Assembly (NCBI RefSeq): GCF_036946125.1
Contig: NZ_JAQIJT010000001.1
Span: 1,202,501-1,266,500, forward strand
DNA length: 64,000 nucleotides
Origin: Sphingomonas adhaesiva
GTDB taxonomy: Bacteria > Pseudomonadota > Alphaproteobacteria > Sphingomonadales > Sphingomonadaceae
Reading direction: 5' to 3'
Shown one piece after another: positions 5,434-13,887 of the stretch; position 1 is the first letter of the stretch; each line of letters begins with the position of its first letter. The translations under genes were made by a program, and so were the position numbers. The notes beneath the pieces are model-generated. The model was not told the origin of the DNA and ran no database searches. It was given only the letters and a program-made list of their open reading frames with translations.

Positions 5434-8082
5434 ATGACCGTTCTGCCCATCGACCATGCACGCAGGCGCGCGGGCCGGCACGCGCCGTTCCTCGCCGGGC
5501 TGATGGCGCGGGAAGAGGCGACCGCGGCGGCGCTGGACGCGGGGGACCTGCCCGTCGGGCGGCGACTGCGGCTGGAGCGGCGGCGCCTCGCGCTCGAGGT
5601 CGCGCTCGGCGATCTGTCGGGGACGCTCGACCTGACCGCGGTGACGCGGCGGCTCTCCGACTTTGCCGACCACGCGCTGGACGCCGCCATCGCCGAGGCG
5701 ATCCGCGAGCGGGTGCCCGGTGCCGAACCGCGGGGTTTCGCCGCGATCGCGCTCGGGAAGCAGGGCAGTCACGAGCTCAACTATTCGTCGGATATCGACC
5801 CCATCTTCCTCTACGATCCCGCGACGCTGCCGCATCGCGCGCGCGAGGAGGTGGCCGATGCCGCGGTGCGCATCGGGCGGCGGGTGCTGGAACTGCTGCA
5901 TGCGCGCGACGGCGACGGTTATGTGGTGCGCGTCGACCTGCGGCTGCGCCCGTCGCCGGAGATCACCCCGATCGCGATCCCGGTCGATGCGGCGATCGCT
6001 TATTACGAATCGCAGGCGCTGCCGTGGGAGCGCGCCGCCTTCATCCGTGCGCGGGCGGCGGCGGGGGACATGGCGCTGGGGCAGCGCTTCCTGGATACGA
6101 TCCGCCCCTTCATCTGGCGCCGTAGCCTCGACTTCGGGGCGGTGGGCGAGATCCTGGACATCACGCGCCGCATCCGCGACCACCACGCGCAGGGGCAGGC
6201 GTTCGGCCCTGGCTTCGACCTGAAGCGCGGGCGCGGGGGCATTCGCGAGGTCGAGTTCTTCGCGCAGATCCACCAGCTGATCCACGGCGGGCGCGACGCC
6301 GCGTTACGCGCGCCGGCGACGCGCGACGCGCTGGCCGCGCTGGCGGCGGCGGGGCGGATCGAGCCCGCAGAGGCGCAGGCGCTGGCGCAGGCCTATACGC
6401 TGCTGCGGACGATCGAGCACCGCGTCCAGATGATCGACGATCGCCAGACGCACACGCTGCCCGACGCAGAGGCGCTGGACCATGTCGCGCGGCTGCACGG
6501 CGTGGCCGACGGGGCGGCGCTGCTCGCCCTGCTGGCGCCCCATGTCGCGCGCGTCGCCGCGATCTTCGACCGGCTCGCGCCTGCCGAGACACCCGCGCTG
6601 CCGCGTCACGGCGACCGGCTGGCCGAACGGCTGGGGACGGCGGGGTTCGCCGAGACCGACGAGGCGGTGAAGCGGGTCGCGACGTGGCGCGAGGGGCGCT
6701 ATCCGTCACTGCGCAGCGCGGCGGCGCAGAGCGCGCTGGAGGCGGTGCTGCCCGGACTGATCGAGGCACTGGCGCAGGCGCCGGTGCCGCTGGTGGCGCT
6801 CAACCGGCTCGACCGGCTGCTGGAGCGATTGCCGAGCGCGATCAACATCTTCCGTCTGCTGGAGGCGCGCCCGGCGCTGGCCGCGCTGCTGGCGGCGGTG
6901 CTGAGCCATGCACCGACCCTGGCGGAGGAGCTGGCGCGGCGCCCCGATCTGCTCGACGGGTTGATCGACGCGAGCGCGCTGGCCCCGGTGGGGACGGTCG
7001 AGGAGCTGGCGGCGGAGATGCGCCGCACCGAACGCGGCGCGGATTACCAGGCGCTGCTGGAGCATGTCCGCCGGGTGGTGGGCGACAAGAGATTCGCGCT
7101 GGGCGTGCAGATCGTGGCGGGCGCGGCCGATCCGCTGGCGGTGGCGGGCGGCTATGCGCGGGTGGCGGAGGCGGCGGTCGAGACGCTGGCCAGCGCGGCG
7201 ACGGCGGAGTTCGCGCGTGCGCATGGTAACGTGCCGGGCGGAGAGCTGGTCATCCTGGCGCTCGGGCGGATGGGCGGGGCCGCGCTGACCCACGCCTCCG
7301 ACCTCGATCTCATCTATCTCTTCACCGGCGATTTCTCGGCCGAATCGGATGGCGCACGCCCGCTCGGCGCGACGCTGTACTTCACGCGGCTGGCGCAGCG
7401 GGTGACCGCGGCGCTGTCGGTGCCCACGGCGGCGGGGCCGCTCTATGCGATCGACACGCGGCTGCGGCCGAGCGGTGCGCAGGGGCCGCTGGTCGTCACG
7501 CTCGACAGCTTCGCACGGTATCAGCGCGAGGAGGCGTGGACGTGGGAGCATATGGCGCTGACCCGCGCGCGACCGATTCACGGTTCGACCGCAGCGCGCG
7601 CCGGGGTGGTGGCGATCGTCGCCGAGGTGCTGGAGGGCGCCCGCCCGCCGCGTGACGTCGCCGCCGATGCGCAGGCGATGCGCGCCGAGATGGCGCGGCA
7701 CAAGCCACCGCAGGGGGCGCTCGACGCGAAGCTGCTGCCGGGCGGGCTGGTCGACCTGGAGTTCGCGGTCCACACCGCGCAATTGACGCGGCGCATCGCG
7801 TTCGACCCCGACCTGGCGCGCGCGATCGATGCGCTGGCGGCGGCGGGGGCCTGTCCACCGGCCCTGCGCGCGGCGCACGACCTGCTGACGCGGCTGCTGG
7901 TGACGGTGCGGCTGGTGGCGCCCGATGCGGGCGAGCCGGCGGCGGCGGCGACGCGGGCGCTGATCGCGCGCGCGCTGGGGCTGGACGACTGGCCGATGGT
8001 GCTTGCCAGGCTGGACGCGGTGCGCAAGACGGTCGCGGATTTCTGGCAGGAGAGCGCGACATGGACACCCTCCCCGACGTGA
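5434..8082 (+). CDS. glnE: Bifunctional glutamine synthetase adenylyltransferase/deadenylase GlnE
   Basis: An 882-residue protein with two nucleotidyltransferase halves. The N-terminal (deadenylating) half has GKQGSHELNYSSDIDPIFLY; the C-terminal (adenylylating) half has LGRMGGAALTHASDLDLIYL, each with the paired Asp residues that bind metal. It adds or removes AMP on glutamine synthetase in response to PII status, setting nitrogen assimilation. It is slightly shorter than enteric GlnE (about 945). Start ATG 5434 follows a short AT-containing leader divergent from the small ORF. The 3' end overlaps bcp by 22 bases. Confidence 0.96.
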   Translation: MTVLPIDHARRRAGRHAPFLAGLMAREEATAAALDAGDLPVGRRLRLERRRLALEVALGDLSGTLDLTAVTRRLSDFADHALDAAIAEAIRERVPGAEPRGFAAIALGKQGSHELNYSSDIDPIFLYDPATLPHRAREEVADAAVRIGRRVLELLHARDGDGYVVRVDLRLRPSPEITPIAIPVDAAIAYYESQALPWERAAFIRARAAAGDMALGQRFLDTIRPFIWRRSLDFGAVGEILDITRRIRDHHAQGQAFGPGFDLKRGRGGIREVEFFAQIHQLIHGGRDAALRAPATRDALAALAAAGRIEPAEAQALAQAYTLLRTIEHRVQMIDDRQTHTLPDAEALDHVARLHGVADGAALLALLAPHVARVAAIFDRLAPAETPALPRHGDRLAERLGTAGFAETDEAVKRVATWREGRYPSLRSAAAQSALEAVLPGLIEALAQAPVPLVALNRLDRLLERLPSAINIFRLLEARPALAALLAAVLSHAPTLAEELARRPDLLDGLIDASALAPVGTVEELAAEMRRTERGADYQALLEHVRRVVGDKRFALGVQIVAGAADPLAVAGGYARVAEAAVETLASAATAEFARAHGNVPGGELVILALGRMGGAALTHASDLDLIYLFTGDFSAESDGARPLGATLYFTRLAQRVTAALSVPTAAGPLYAIDTRLRPSGAQGPLVVTLDSFARYQREEAWTWEHMALTRARPIHGSTAARAGVVAIVAEVLEGARPPRDVAADAQAMRAEMARHKPPQGALDAKLLPGGLVDLEFAVHTAQLTRRIAFDPDLARAIDALAAAGACPPALRAAHDLLTRLLVTVRLVAPDAGEPAAAATRALIARALGLDDWPMVLARLDAVRKTVADFWQESATWTPSPT

Positions 8083-8507
8083 CCGCGACCGGCGTCGACG
8101 GGCAGCCGTTGCGGCTGGCCGACCTGCCGCGCCCGCTGGTCGTCTATTTCTATCCCAAGGACGACACGCCCGGCTGCACCCGCGAGGCGCAGGATTTCTC
8201 CGCGCAGGCCGATGCGTTCGCCGCGGCGGGCGTGAGCGTATTGGGCGTGTCGCGCGACACCGTCGCCAGGCATCGGAAGTTCGTGGCGAAGCACGATCTG
8301 ACGGTGCCGCTGGCGAGCGACCTGGACGGCAGCGTGACCGAGGCGTTCGGGGTGTGGGGCGAGAAGCAGCTCTACGGCAAGACCTACATGGGGATCGAGC
8401 GCGCGACGTTCCTGTTCGACGGGGACGGCCGGCTGGTGCGCGAATGGCGCAAGGTGAAGGTGCCGGGCCATGCCGAGGCGGTGCTGGAGGCGGCGCGCGG
8501 ACGATAG
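8061..8507 (+). CDS. bcp: Thioredoxin-dependent peroxiredoxin, Bcp/PrxQ family
   Basis: A 148-residue cytoplasmic peroxiredoxin. The active site is DDTPGCTREAQDF, with the peroxidatic Cys in the usual place. The resolving Cys that many Bcp proteins have five residues later (GCTxxxC) is absent and no other Cys is visible, so this is the one-Cys or intermolecular type. It reduces organic and hydrogen peroxides. The start inside glnE, a 22-base overlap, implies translational coupling; YFYPKDDTPG and the DxxGxxxxAFGV region confirm the family. Confidence 0.95.
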   Translation: MDTLPDVTATGVDGQPLRLADLPRPLVVYFYPKDDTPGCTREAQDFSAQADAFAAAGVSVLGVSRDTVARHRKFVAKHDLTVPLASDLDGSVTEAFGVWGEKQLYGKTYMGIERATFLFDGDGRLVREWRKVKVPGHAEAVLEAARGR

Positions 8508-8765
8508 TCCGACAACGCTGTACCGTGCGGATTCGCGCGGGTTCGGCGCCTTCGTTCATCGGCGATTCAACGACTCAGCCCGCGTCGGTGGCGGTTCGAC
8601 GCGCGCCGGGGCGAATGCTCTTGCCCCGTTAACCTTTCTCCCGGCACATCGGCGCCTGTCCACGGGGCCATCTCAAGGGATGGGGGTGTCTCGCGGTCGT
8701 GTTCGCAGAAATGGGGGCCATCGGGCGTGATCCGGCGGCTGCAATCCTGATCTTCCTGGGGTCCG

Positions 8766-9917
8766 ATGAACCTTTCTTCCTCCACGCCGGCAGCGCGCCC
8801 GTCCGACCGCCGCCGCAGCCGCACGCTGATCGTCCACAATGGCCGCCGCATCCGCCTGAACGGCGTGGCGCATGGCGCGCTGGCGGCGGGCGGCGCGATG
8901 CTGCTGGGCTTCGCCGGCTACGGCGCGGCGCAGGCCGCCGGCCGGGTCGAGCCGACCGAGACGGCGCAGCGGCTGGCGCAGATGGAGGGCAAGGTCGCGC
9001 GGATGCAGGCGAAGGTCGCGACGATCCGCGACGCCGCGACATTGCATGCCAGGCGGATCGAGCAGCGCCAGTCGCTCCTCGCCGCCGCGCTGACGGGGCA
9101 GGGCGAGGCGAAGGAGCTGGCGCTCGCCACCTTGTCGATCGACCCGCAGGCGACCCGCGTCGCCGCCGAGACGATTCGCCCGTTCCTGAGCATCGAGCAG
9201 CGCCAGGCGCAACTGGCGGAGGTCGCGGAGCGGCAGCTGGTCGAGCGCTATGCGAAGACCACGAAGCAGATCCGCCAGCTGGGCATTTCGCCGACGCGCA
9301 TCGCCCGGGCGGGTGCGAGCGCGATGGGCGGCCCGCTGATCGAGGCGACCAGCGTCGAGGCGCGCGCCGACATGGCGGCGGACCAGCAGTTCCGTTCGCT
9401 GTTCAACACCTGGAAGAAGCTCGACCGGCTGGAGCAGGGCGTGATCGCCATCCCCAGCGTGCAGCCGGTGCAGAAGCTGCAGTTCACCAGCAATTTCGGG
9501 ATCCGTTCCGACCCGTTTCGCGGCACCGCGGCGATGCATGCGGGGGTCGATATTCCCGGCCCGACCGGCACCCCGATCTACGCGACCGCCGACGGCATCG
9601 TCAGCCACGCCGGGCGGCAGGGCGGCTATGGCAATATGGTCGAGATCAACCACGGGAAGGGCATCGCGACCCGCTACGGCCATCTGTCGAAGATCGTGGT
9701 CGGCGACAACACCCGCGTGAAGCGCGGGCAGCTGATCGCGCTGATGGGTTCGACCGGGCGCTCGACCGGGCCGCACCTGCATTACGAGGTGCGGATCGAC
9801 GGCCATGCGGTGAACCCGGTGCCGTTCCTGACCACCGCCGATTACCTGATGGCGGCGCAGGATCGCGCCGTGGGGCAGATCCCGGTGTCGACGACGGGGC
9901 CGGCGCCGCAGGACTGA
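8766..9917 (+). CDS. Membrane-anchored M23 (LytM-type) peptidase
   Basis: A 383-residue envelope protein: a basic N terminus, one transmembrane helix near residues 36-58, a coiled-coil stretch (about 65-130), then an M23 metallopeptidase domain (about 240-360). Zinc ligands are in place: HAGVD and the GPHLHYE motif. Such proteins cleave peptidoglycan cross-bridges or activate amidases during division and growth. The 258-base gap after bcp suggests its own promoter. A conserved-looking C-terminal tail of about 20 residues follows the domain. The substrate cannot be told from sequence. Confidence 0.9.
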   Translation: MNLSSSTPAARPSDRRRSRTLIVHNGRRIRLNGVAHGALAAGGAMLLGFAGYGAAQAAGRVEPTETAQRLAQMEGKVARMQAKVATIRDAATLHARRIEQRQSLLAAALTGQGEAKELALATLSIDPQATRVAAETIRPFLSIEQRQAQLAEVAERQLVERYAKTTKQIRQLGISPTRIARAGASAMGGPLIEATSVEARADMAADQQFRSLFNTWKKLDRLEQGVIAIPSVQPVQKLQFTSNFGIRSDPFRGTAAMHAGVDIPGPTGTPIYATADGIVSHAGRQGGYGNMVEINHGKGIATRYGHLSKIVVGDNTRVKRGQLIALMGSTGRSTGPHLHYEVRIDGHAVNPVPFLTTADYLMAAQDRAVGQIPVSTTGPAPQD

Positions 9918-9944
9918 TTTTATCGCGACCAGGCGAAGATTCCG

Positions 9945-10096
9945 GGTTCGCGCAGAGCACGCAGAGGACGCAGAGTGGTGGCGTTCGTTGGGACGTCTCG
10001 CGTCAGCGAAAGCAATCTGTCTGCCGAACGATAGGGTGTCGCGATGGACGCGCGAACAGGGACGTCGTTGCGTCCTCTGCGTGCTTTGCGCGAACC
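9945..10096. repeat. 28-bp inverted repeat in an intergenic region
   Basis: Left arm 9945-9972 (GGTTCGCGCAGAGCACGCAG, continuing AGGACGCA) and right arm 10069-10096 are reverse complements with one mismatch, 96 bases apart. Further CGCAGAG-type words adjoin. The 253-base gap between the M23 peptidase gene and erpA holds nothing else I recognise. Confidence 0.85.
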
Positions 10097-10170
10097 GACC
10101 CCCTTCGCGGCTTGGCGTCTTCGCGTGAACCCGTCTTCCCCTGACCTGCCGGACACCCTATCTCCCCGTC

Positions 10171-10509
10171 ATGGCTACGCTCGCACCCGATATCATCCTG
10201 ACCCCCTCCGCCGCCGCGCGCGTGGCGGCGATTGCGGCGAAGCAGGGCAAGCCCGCGATCCTGCGACTGTCGGTCGAGGGCGGCGGGTGCTCTGGGTTCC
10301 AGTACAGGTTCGGCTTCGCCGACGCGCCGGAGGCGGGCGACATCGTGGCGGAAACGGATGGCGTGCGGCTGGTGGTCGACGACGTCAGCCTGGACCTCGT
10401 GCGCGGGGCGAGCGTCGATTACGTCGAATCGCTGGGCGGTGCGTCGTTCAAGGTGGACAATCCCGTCGCCGCCAGCGGTTGCGGCTGCGGGACCAGCTTC
10501 TCGGTCTGA
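10171..10509 (+). CDS. erpA: Iron-sulfur cluster insertion protein, ErpA/IscA family
   Basis: A 112-residue HesB/IscA-fold protein. The three conserved Cys are present: one in EGGGCSGFQY and two in the C-terminal SGCGCG motif, which bind and hand over Fe-S clusters to apoproteins. SFKVDNPVA preceding the CGCG motif is typical of A-type carriers. It stands alone rather than in a suf or isc operon, which fits ErpA rather than SufA/IscA, though sequence alone does not fully separate them. xth follows 42 bases later on the same strand. Confidence 0.9.
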   Translation: MATLAPDIILTPSAAARVAAIAAKQGKPAILRLSVEGGGCSGFQYRFGFADAPEAGDIVAETDGVRLVVDDVSLDLVRGASVDYVESLGGASFKVDNPVAASGCGCGTSFSV

Positions 10510-10551
10510 GGACCATTCCCGACGCCCGCCATTGCGACTAGATGCGGGCGG

Positions 10552-11322
10552 ATGAAGATCGTCACCTACAACGTCAACGGCATCAAGGCGCGGCTGCCGC
10601 GGCTGATCGAATATCTTGCCGAGCAGCAGCCCGACGTGGTGTGTCTGCAGGAGCTGAAGTCCAGCGACGAGACCTTCCCCGAGGCGGACATCCGCGCGGC
10701 CGGTTACGGCGCGGTGTGGCATGGGCAGAAGGGGTTCAACGGCGTCGCGGTGCTGGCCAAAGGTGCCGACCCGGTCGAGCGCCAGCGCGGACTGACCGGG
10801 GAGCCGGAGGACGAGCATAGTCGCTATCTGGAATGCGAGGTCTTCGGGCTGACGGTCGCGTCGATCTATCTGCCGAACGGCAATCCGCAGCCGGGGCCGA
10901 AGTTCGACTACAAGCTGCGCTGGATCGACCGGCTGCGCGCGCGCGCGCTGGAATTGCTGGCGGCGGAAGTCCCGGCGATCCTGGCGGGCGACTATAACGT
11001 GATACCGAACGACGACGACGTCTTCTCGGTCAAGGCGATGGCGTCCGACGCGCTGATGCAGCCGGAAAGCCGCGCCGGCTATCGCGCGCTGGTGGCACAG
11101 GGCTGGACCGACGCGCTGCGCACGCGACATCCGCGCGGCGGCGTGTGGACCTTCTGGGACTATCAGGCGGGCGCGTGGCAGCGCGATGCGGGGTTCCGCA
11201 TCGATCACCTGCTGCTGAGCCCCGCGGTGGCGGACCGGCTGGCGGAGGCGGGTGTGGACAAGGACTATCGCGGGCGCGAGAAGGCCAGCGATCATGCCCC
11301 GACGTGGGTGACGCTGCGATGA
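10552..11322 (+). CDS. xth: Exodeoxyribonuclease III (AP endonuclease)
   Basis: A 256-residue member of the exonuclease III family: MKIVTYNVNGIKARL at the start, LQELKSSDE (metal-binding Glu), GDYNVIPNDDDV (catalytic Asp/Asn) and SDHAPTWVTL at the end (catalytic Asp-His). It cuts DNA 5' to abasic sites and trims 3' blocked ends in base-excision repair. Its stop overlaps the next start by four bases (ATGA). Confidence 0.96.
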   Translation: MKIVTYNVNGIKARLPRLIEYLAEQQPDVVCLQELKSSDETFPEADIRAAGYGAVWHGQKGFNGVAVLAKGADPVERQRGLTGEPEDEHSRYLECEVFGLTVASIYLPNGNPQPGPKFDYKLRWIDRLRARALELLAAEVPAILAGDYNVIPNDDDVFSVKAMASDALMQPESRAGYRALVAQGWTDALRTRHPRGGVWTFWDYQAGAWQRDAGFRIDHLLLSPAVADRLAEAGVDKDYRGREKASDHAPTWVTLR

Positions 11323-12134
11323 CCTGGCGCCCGCTCCTGCTGCTGCTGGGCGCCGTGGGGGCGATGGTCCCGATGATCGCGGCCGCGCAAGGGGATGACC
11401 CGATCCGCTTCTGCCCCAATCGTCCGTCGCTGGGGGCGAGCGGGTGCACGACCCTGCCGGGACAGGTCCAGATCGAGATGTCGAGCCTCGACTGGGAGCG
11501 CGGCGACGATGGCGAGACGCGGACCGATACGATGCTGGCAGGCGACATCGTGGCGCGCTTCGGCGTGGGGCCGGCGACCGAGCTTCAGCTGGGCTGGACC
11601 GCGCTGGGGGGCGTGCGGATGCGCGACCGGACGAGCGGCGCGGTGACGCGGCAGAACGGTGTCGGCGATGTCACGCTGGGCGTCCGGCAGGCGCTGAGCG
11701 GTCCGGACGGCAAGGGCCTGTCGAGCGCGCTCCAGCCCTATGTCACGCTGCCGGTCGGCGGCGGGGCGATCGGCGCGGGCGACTGGTCGGCGGGCGTGGT
11801 GGTGCCGGTGGCCTATGCGATCGACGACACATGGTCGGTCGATTTCACCGGCCAGCTGGCGGCGCAGGCCGATCAGGACCGTCACGGCCGTCACGTCGAC
11901 GTCAGCGGCGTGGTCGGGCTCGGCTATGCGCTGACCGGGTCGCTGACCGCGGTCGCGGAGTTTTCGGTCGAGCGCGACGACGATCCCGCGGGGGTCACCA
12001 CGCCGATGCTGGGAGCGGCCTCGCTGGCGTGGCAGCCGGGCGCACACACGCAGCTGGACGTGCTGGCGGTGGCCGGGTTGAACCATGACGCGCCTGACCT
12101 GCGGCTGGTGCTGGGCGGGGCGGTGGGATTCTGA
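11319..12134 (+). CDS. Outer-membrane beta-barrel, MetA-pathway/transporter-like
   Basis: A 271-residue exported protein with a clear signal peptide (MTWRPLLLLLGAVGAM, cut near AAAQG). The mature part is a series of alternating amphipathic strands ending in Phe (LVLGGAVGF), the hallmark of an outer-membrane barrel; strand content such as ATELQLGWTALGGVRM and LQPYVTLPVGG matches the Phenol_MetA_deg/transporter-like group. The substrate is unknown. The start is set by the ATGA overlap with xth, so the two are probably cotranscribed although functionally unrelated. Confidence 0.8.
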   Translation: MTWRPLLLLLGAVGAMVPMIAAAQGDDPIRFCPNRPSLGASGCTTLPGQVQIEMSSLDWERGDDGETRTDTMLAGDIVARFGVGPATELQLGWTALGGVRMRDRTSGAVTRQNGVGDVTLGVRQALSGPDGKGLSSALQPYVTLPVGGGAIGAGDWSAGVVVPVAYAIDDTWSVDFTGQLAAQADQDRHGRHVDVSGVVGLGYALTGSLTAVAEFSVERDDDPAGVTTPMLGAASLAWQPGAHTQLDVLAVAGLNHDAPDLRLVLGGAVGF

Positions 12135-12231
12135 CCGAAAGTTGGCGCGGCACGCCGCTAGTTGGTGTATTGCCTTGCTAACACGGCTGCAAGTTTAGCA
12201 CTAAGGCATTGTGAATCAACGATAAGATAAA

Positions 12232-12248
12232 CTGGCACGCGGCCTGCA
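12232..12248 (+). promoter_or_regulatory. Sigma-54 (-24/-12) type promoter match
   Basis: CTGGCACGCGGCCTGCA agrees with the RpoN consensus YTGGCACG-N4-TTGCW at all but one position, with the invariant GG and GC exactly 10 bases apart. It would start transcription about 30 bases before the ATG at 12290. Whether this strain has rpoN cannot be seen in the window, so function is inference. Confidence 0.5.
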
Positions 12249-12289
12249 ATGCATCCCGTGTCCCGACGATGGGACGAGGGAGAAGCATC

Positions 12290-12541
12290 ATGAAGGCCAT
12301 TGTCATCACCGCCGCGCTGTCCAGCCTGTTCGCCGTCTCGGCCGCGAGCGCCGAGCCGATCGTCGCGAAGCCCGCCGCCGATGCGCAGGTCGAGAAGGTC
12401 GCTGCCACCCCCGCGAAGCGCGACGCGAAGACGCTCTATTGCTACGAGCTGGAAAGCACCGGCACGCGCATCACGAAGCGCAGCTGCCGCACCCGTTCCG
12501 ACTGGAAGGCCGTCGGCGTCACCGTTCCCGCGAACCTGTGA
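12290..12541 (+). CDS. Small periplasmic protein with one Cys pair
   Basis: An 83-residue protein with a signal peptide cut after SAASA. The mature region has YCYELESTGTRITKRSCRTR then SDWKAVGV; the two Cys probably form a disulfide. The pattern C-x-(15)-C-RTRxxW recurs in small exported proteins of sphingomonads with no known role. The ATG at 12290 follows GAGGGAGAAGCATC; an earlier in-frame ATG at 12269 lacks a leader. It is monocistronic: a sigma-54-like promoter upstream and a hairpin downstream. Confidence 0.8.
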   Translation: MKAIVITAALSSLFAVSAASAEPIVAKPAADAQVEKVAATPAKRDAKTLYCYELESTGTRITKRSCRTRSDWKAVGVTVPANL

Positions 12542-12566
12542 CGCGGGATGAGGGGGGTCACCTCAT

Positions 12567-12591
12567 GGCACCGGCCGATGCGGCCGGTGCC
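12567..12591. terminator. Hairpin between convergent genes
   Basis: A 10-bp perfect stem GGCACCGGCC/GGCCGGTGCC with a 5-base loop, between the stops of the plus-strand periplasmic gene and the minus-strand bCerS-like gene. No T-run, so a bidirectional terminator is inferred from position. Confidence 0.6.
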
Positions 12592-12616
12592 GCCCCGCGT
12601 TCGCCGCGACGACGGA

Positions 12617-13780
12617 CTACAGCGTGCGTTCGTAGATCTGGTACACCTTGTTGACGCGGCTTTCGATCGCGGTGGCGATCGAGTTCATCCCCTGGTTGTC
12701 GTCCAGGATCCAGCCGATCTCGCCGCGTGAGGCACCGTAGTTCGCCACCGACGCCCGCCGGATCGCCTCGATCAGCATGAAGGCCAGCTGGCTCGCCAGC
12801 CGCGACGATTGCAGGTCCTTCACCACGCCCATCAGGGGCACGCGCATCGTCCGCACCCGGGGCTTGCGCAGCCACCACAACAGCCTGGCCCAGCCGAACG
12901 GGAGCAGATGCCCGTTCAGCGGCGCGATCGCCTCGTTCAGGTCGGGAAGGGTAATCATGAAGGCGACCGGACGCCCGTCGAGCTCGGCGATACGGATCAG
13001 GTCGTTGAAGACGATCGGTTTCAGCTTGACCCCGACATCCTTGATCTCGGGCGGGGTCAGCGGCACGAAGCCCCAATTGTCGGACCAGGCATCGTTGAGG
13101 ATCGAGAGGATGATCGCCGCCTCCTCCTCGAACTTGCGCTTGTCGACCTCGCGGACGACGATGCTGGGGTTCTTCTCGCCGGAGCGGATGATCCGCTTCA
13201 CCAGCGGGGGAAATTCCTGCGTGATGTCCAGTTCGTAGGTCTGGAGCTGCTTGACCGGCAGATAGCCCGCACGCTCGATCCAGCCGCGATATTCCGGCCG
13301 GGCATGGCCCATCATCACCGTGGGGGGATGGTCGTAACCCTGGATCAGCAGGCCCGGCTCCTCCCAGATCGACTGCGAGATCGGGCCGAGCGCGCGGGTC
13401 ATTCCCTTGCCGCGTAGCCAGTCCTCCGCCTGCGCGAGCAGCGCGGCGAAGACCTGCTCGTCCTCCGCCTCCATCAGCCCCCATTGCCCGACGCCCGGGC
13501 CGAACCCCTGCGCCGCGGGCATCGTCAGCGCCAGCGTGTCGATATGCGCGGAGATTCGCCCGACGACCCGGCCGTCGCGATGCGCCAGGAACAGCTGCGC
13601 CTCGGCATGGCTGTACCAGCCGTTCTTCTCCGGCGTGATGAGGCCCAGCGCCTCTCCCTTGAGCGGCGGCACCCAATGGGGATCGTCGCGATAGAGGCGG
13701 AAGGGCAGGTCGACGAAGGCCTTGCGATCGGCCCTGGTGGTGACGGGGGTGATGGTCAGCGCGGTCATGACGTCGGCCAT
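12617..13780 (-). CDS. bcerS: GNAT-fold acyltransferase, candidate bacterial ceramide synthase
   Basis: A 387-residue protein, often annotated as N-acetyltransferase or dATP pyrophosphohydrolase. It starts with a GNAT-like half (FVDLPFRLYRDDPHWVPPLK, GPISQSIWEEPGLLIQGYDH) and ends with a second such fold. In Caulobacter, a protein of this family encoded close to spt is the ceramide synthase bCerS, joining an acyl chain to the sphingoid amine. Here the gene lies 6 kb from spt, acp and cerR, supporting that role; assignment is by family memory and context. The ATG at 13780 has a poor ribosome site; 13768 is an alternative. It is divergent from the desaturase gene. Confidence 0.75.
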   Translation of the reverse strand: MADVMTALTITPVTTRADRKAFVDLPFRLYRDDPHWVPPLKGEALGLITPEKNGWYSHAEAQLFLAHRDGRVVGRISAHIDTLALTMPAAQGFGPGVGQWGLMEAEDEQVFAALLAQAEDWLRGKGMTRALGPISQSIWEEPGLLIQGYDHPPTVMMGHARPEYRGWIERAGYLPVKQLQTYELDITQEFPPLVKRIIRSGEKNPSIVVREVDKRKFEEEAAIILSILNDAWSDNWGFVPLTPPEIKDVGVKLKPIVFNDLIRIAELDGRPVAFMITLPDLNEAIAPLNGHLLPFGWARLLWWLRKPRVRTMRVPLMGVVKDLQSSRLASQLAFMLIEAIRRASVANYGASRGEIGWILDDNQGMNSIATAIESRVNKVYQIYERTL

Positions 13781-13887
13781 TAAACGTTACAATCGATCAT
13801 GGCGAGCGAGCTTTTGCGCTGCATCAAGGCGGCGCGGACCTGTGATCGTCACCGTCTCGCCACTATGTACCGGCAATGGAAAATGCC

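Noticed and set aside
4755..5690. 311-codon minus-strand ORF across repeats and glnE 5' end
   Set aside because: Its amino-acid pattern repeats with the 228-bp units and then runs antisense to glnE; the 57-codon frame in the same gap is a better gene.
6706..8559. 617-codon minus-strand ORF opposite glnE and bcp
   Set aside because: It spans two real genes on the other strand, is Arg-rich and has no recognisable motif.
10003..11295. 430-codon minus-strand ORF over erpA and xth
   Set aside because: Antisense to two well-supported enzymes, with part of it in the 28-bp inverted repeat region.
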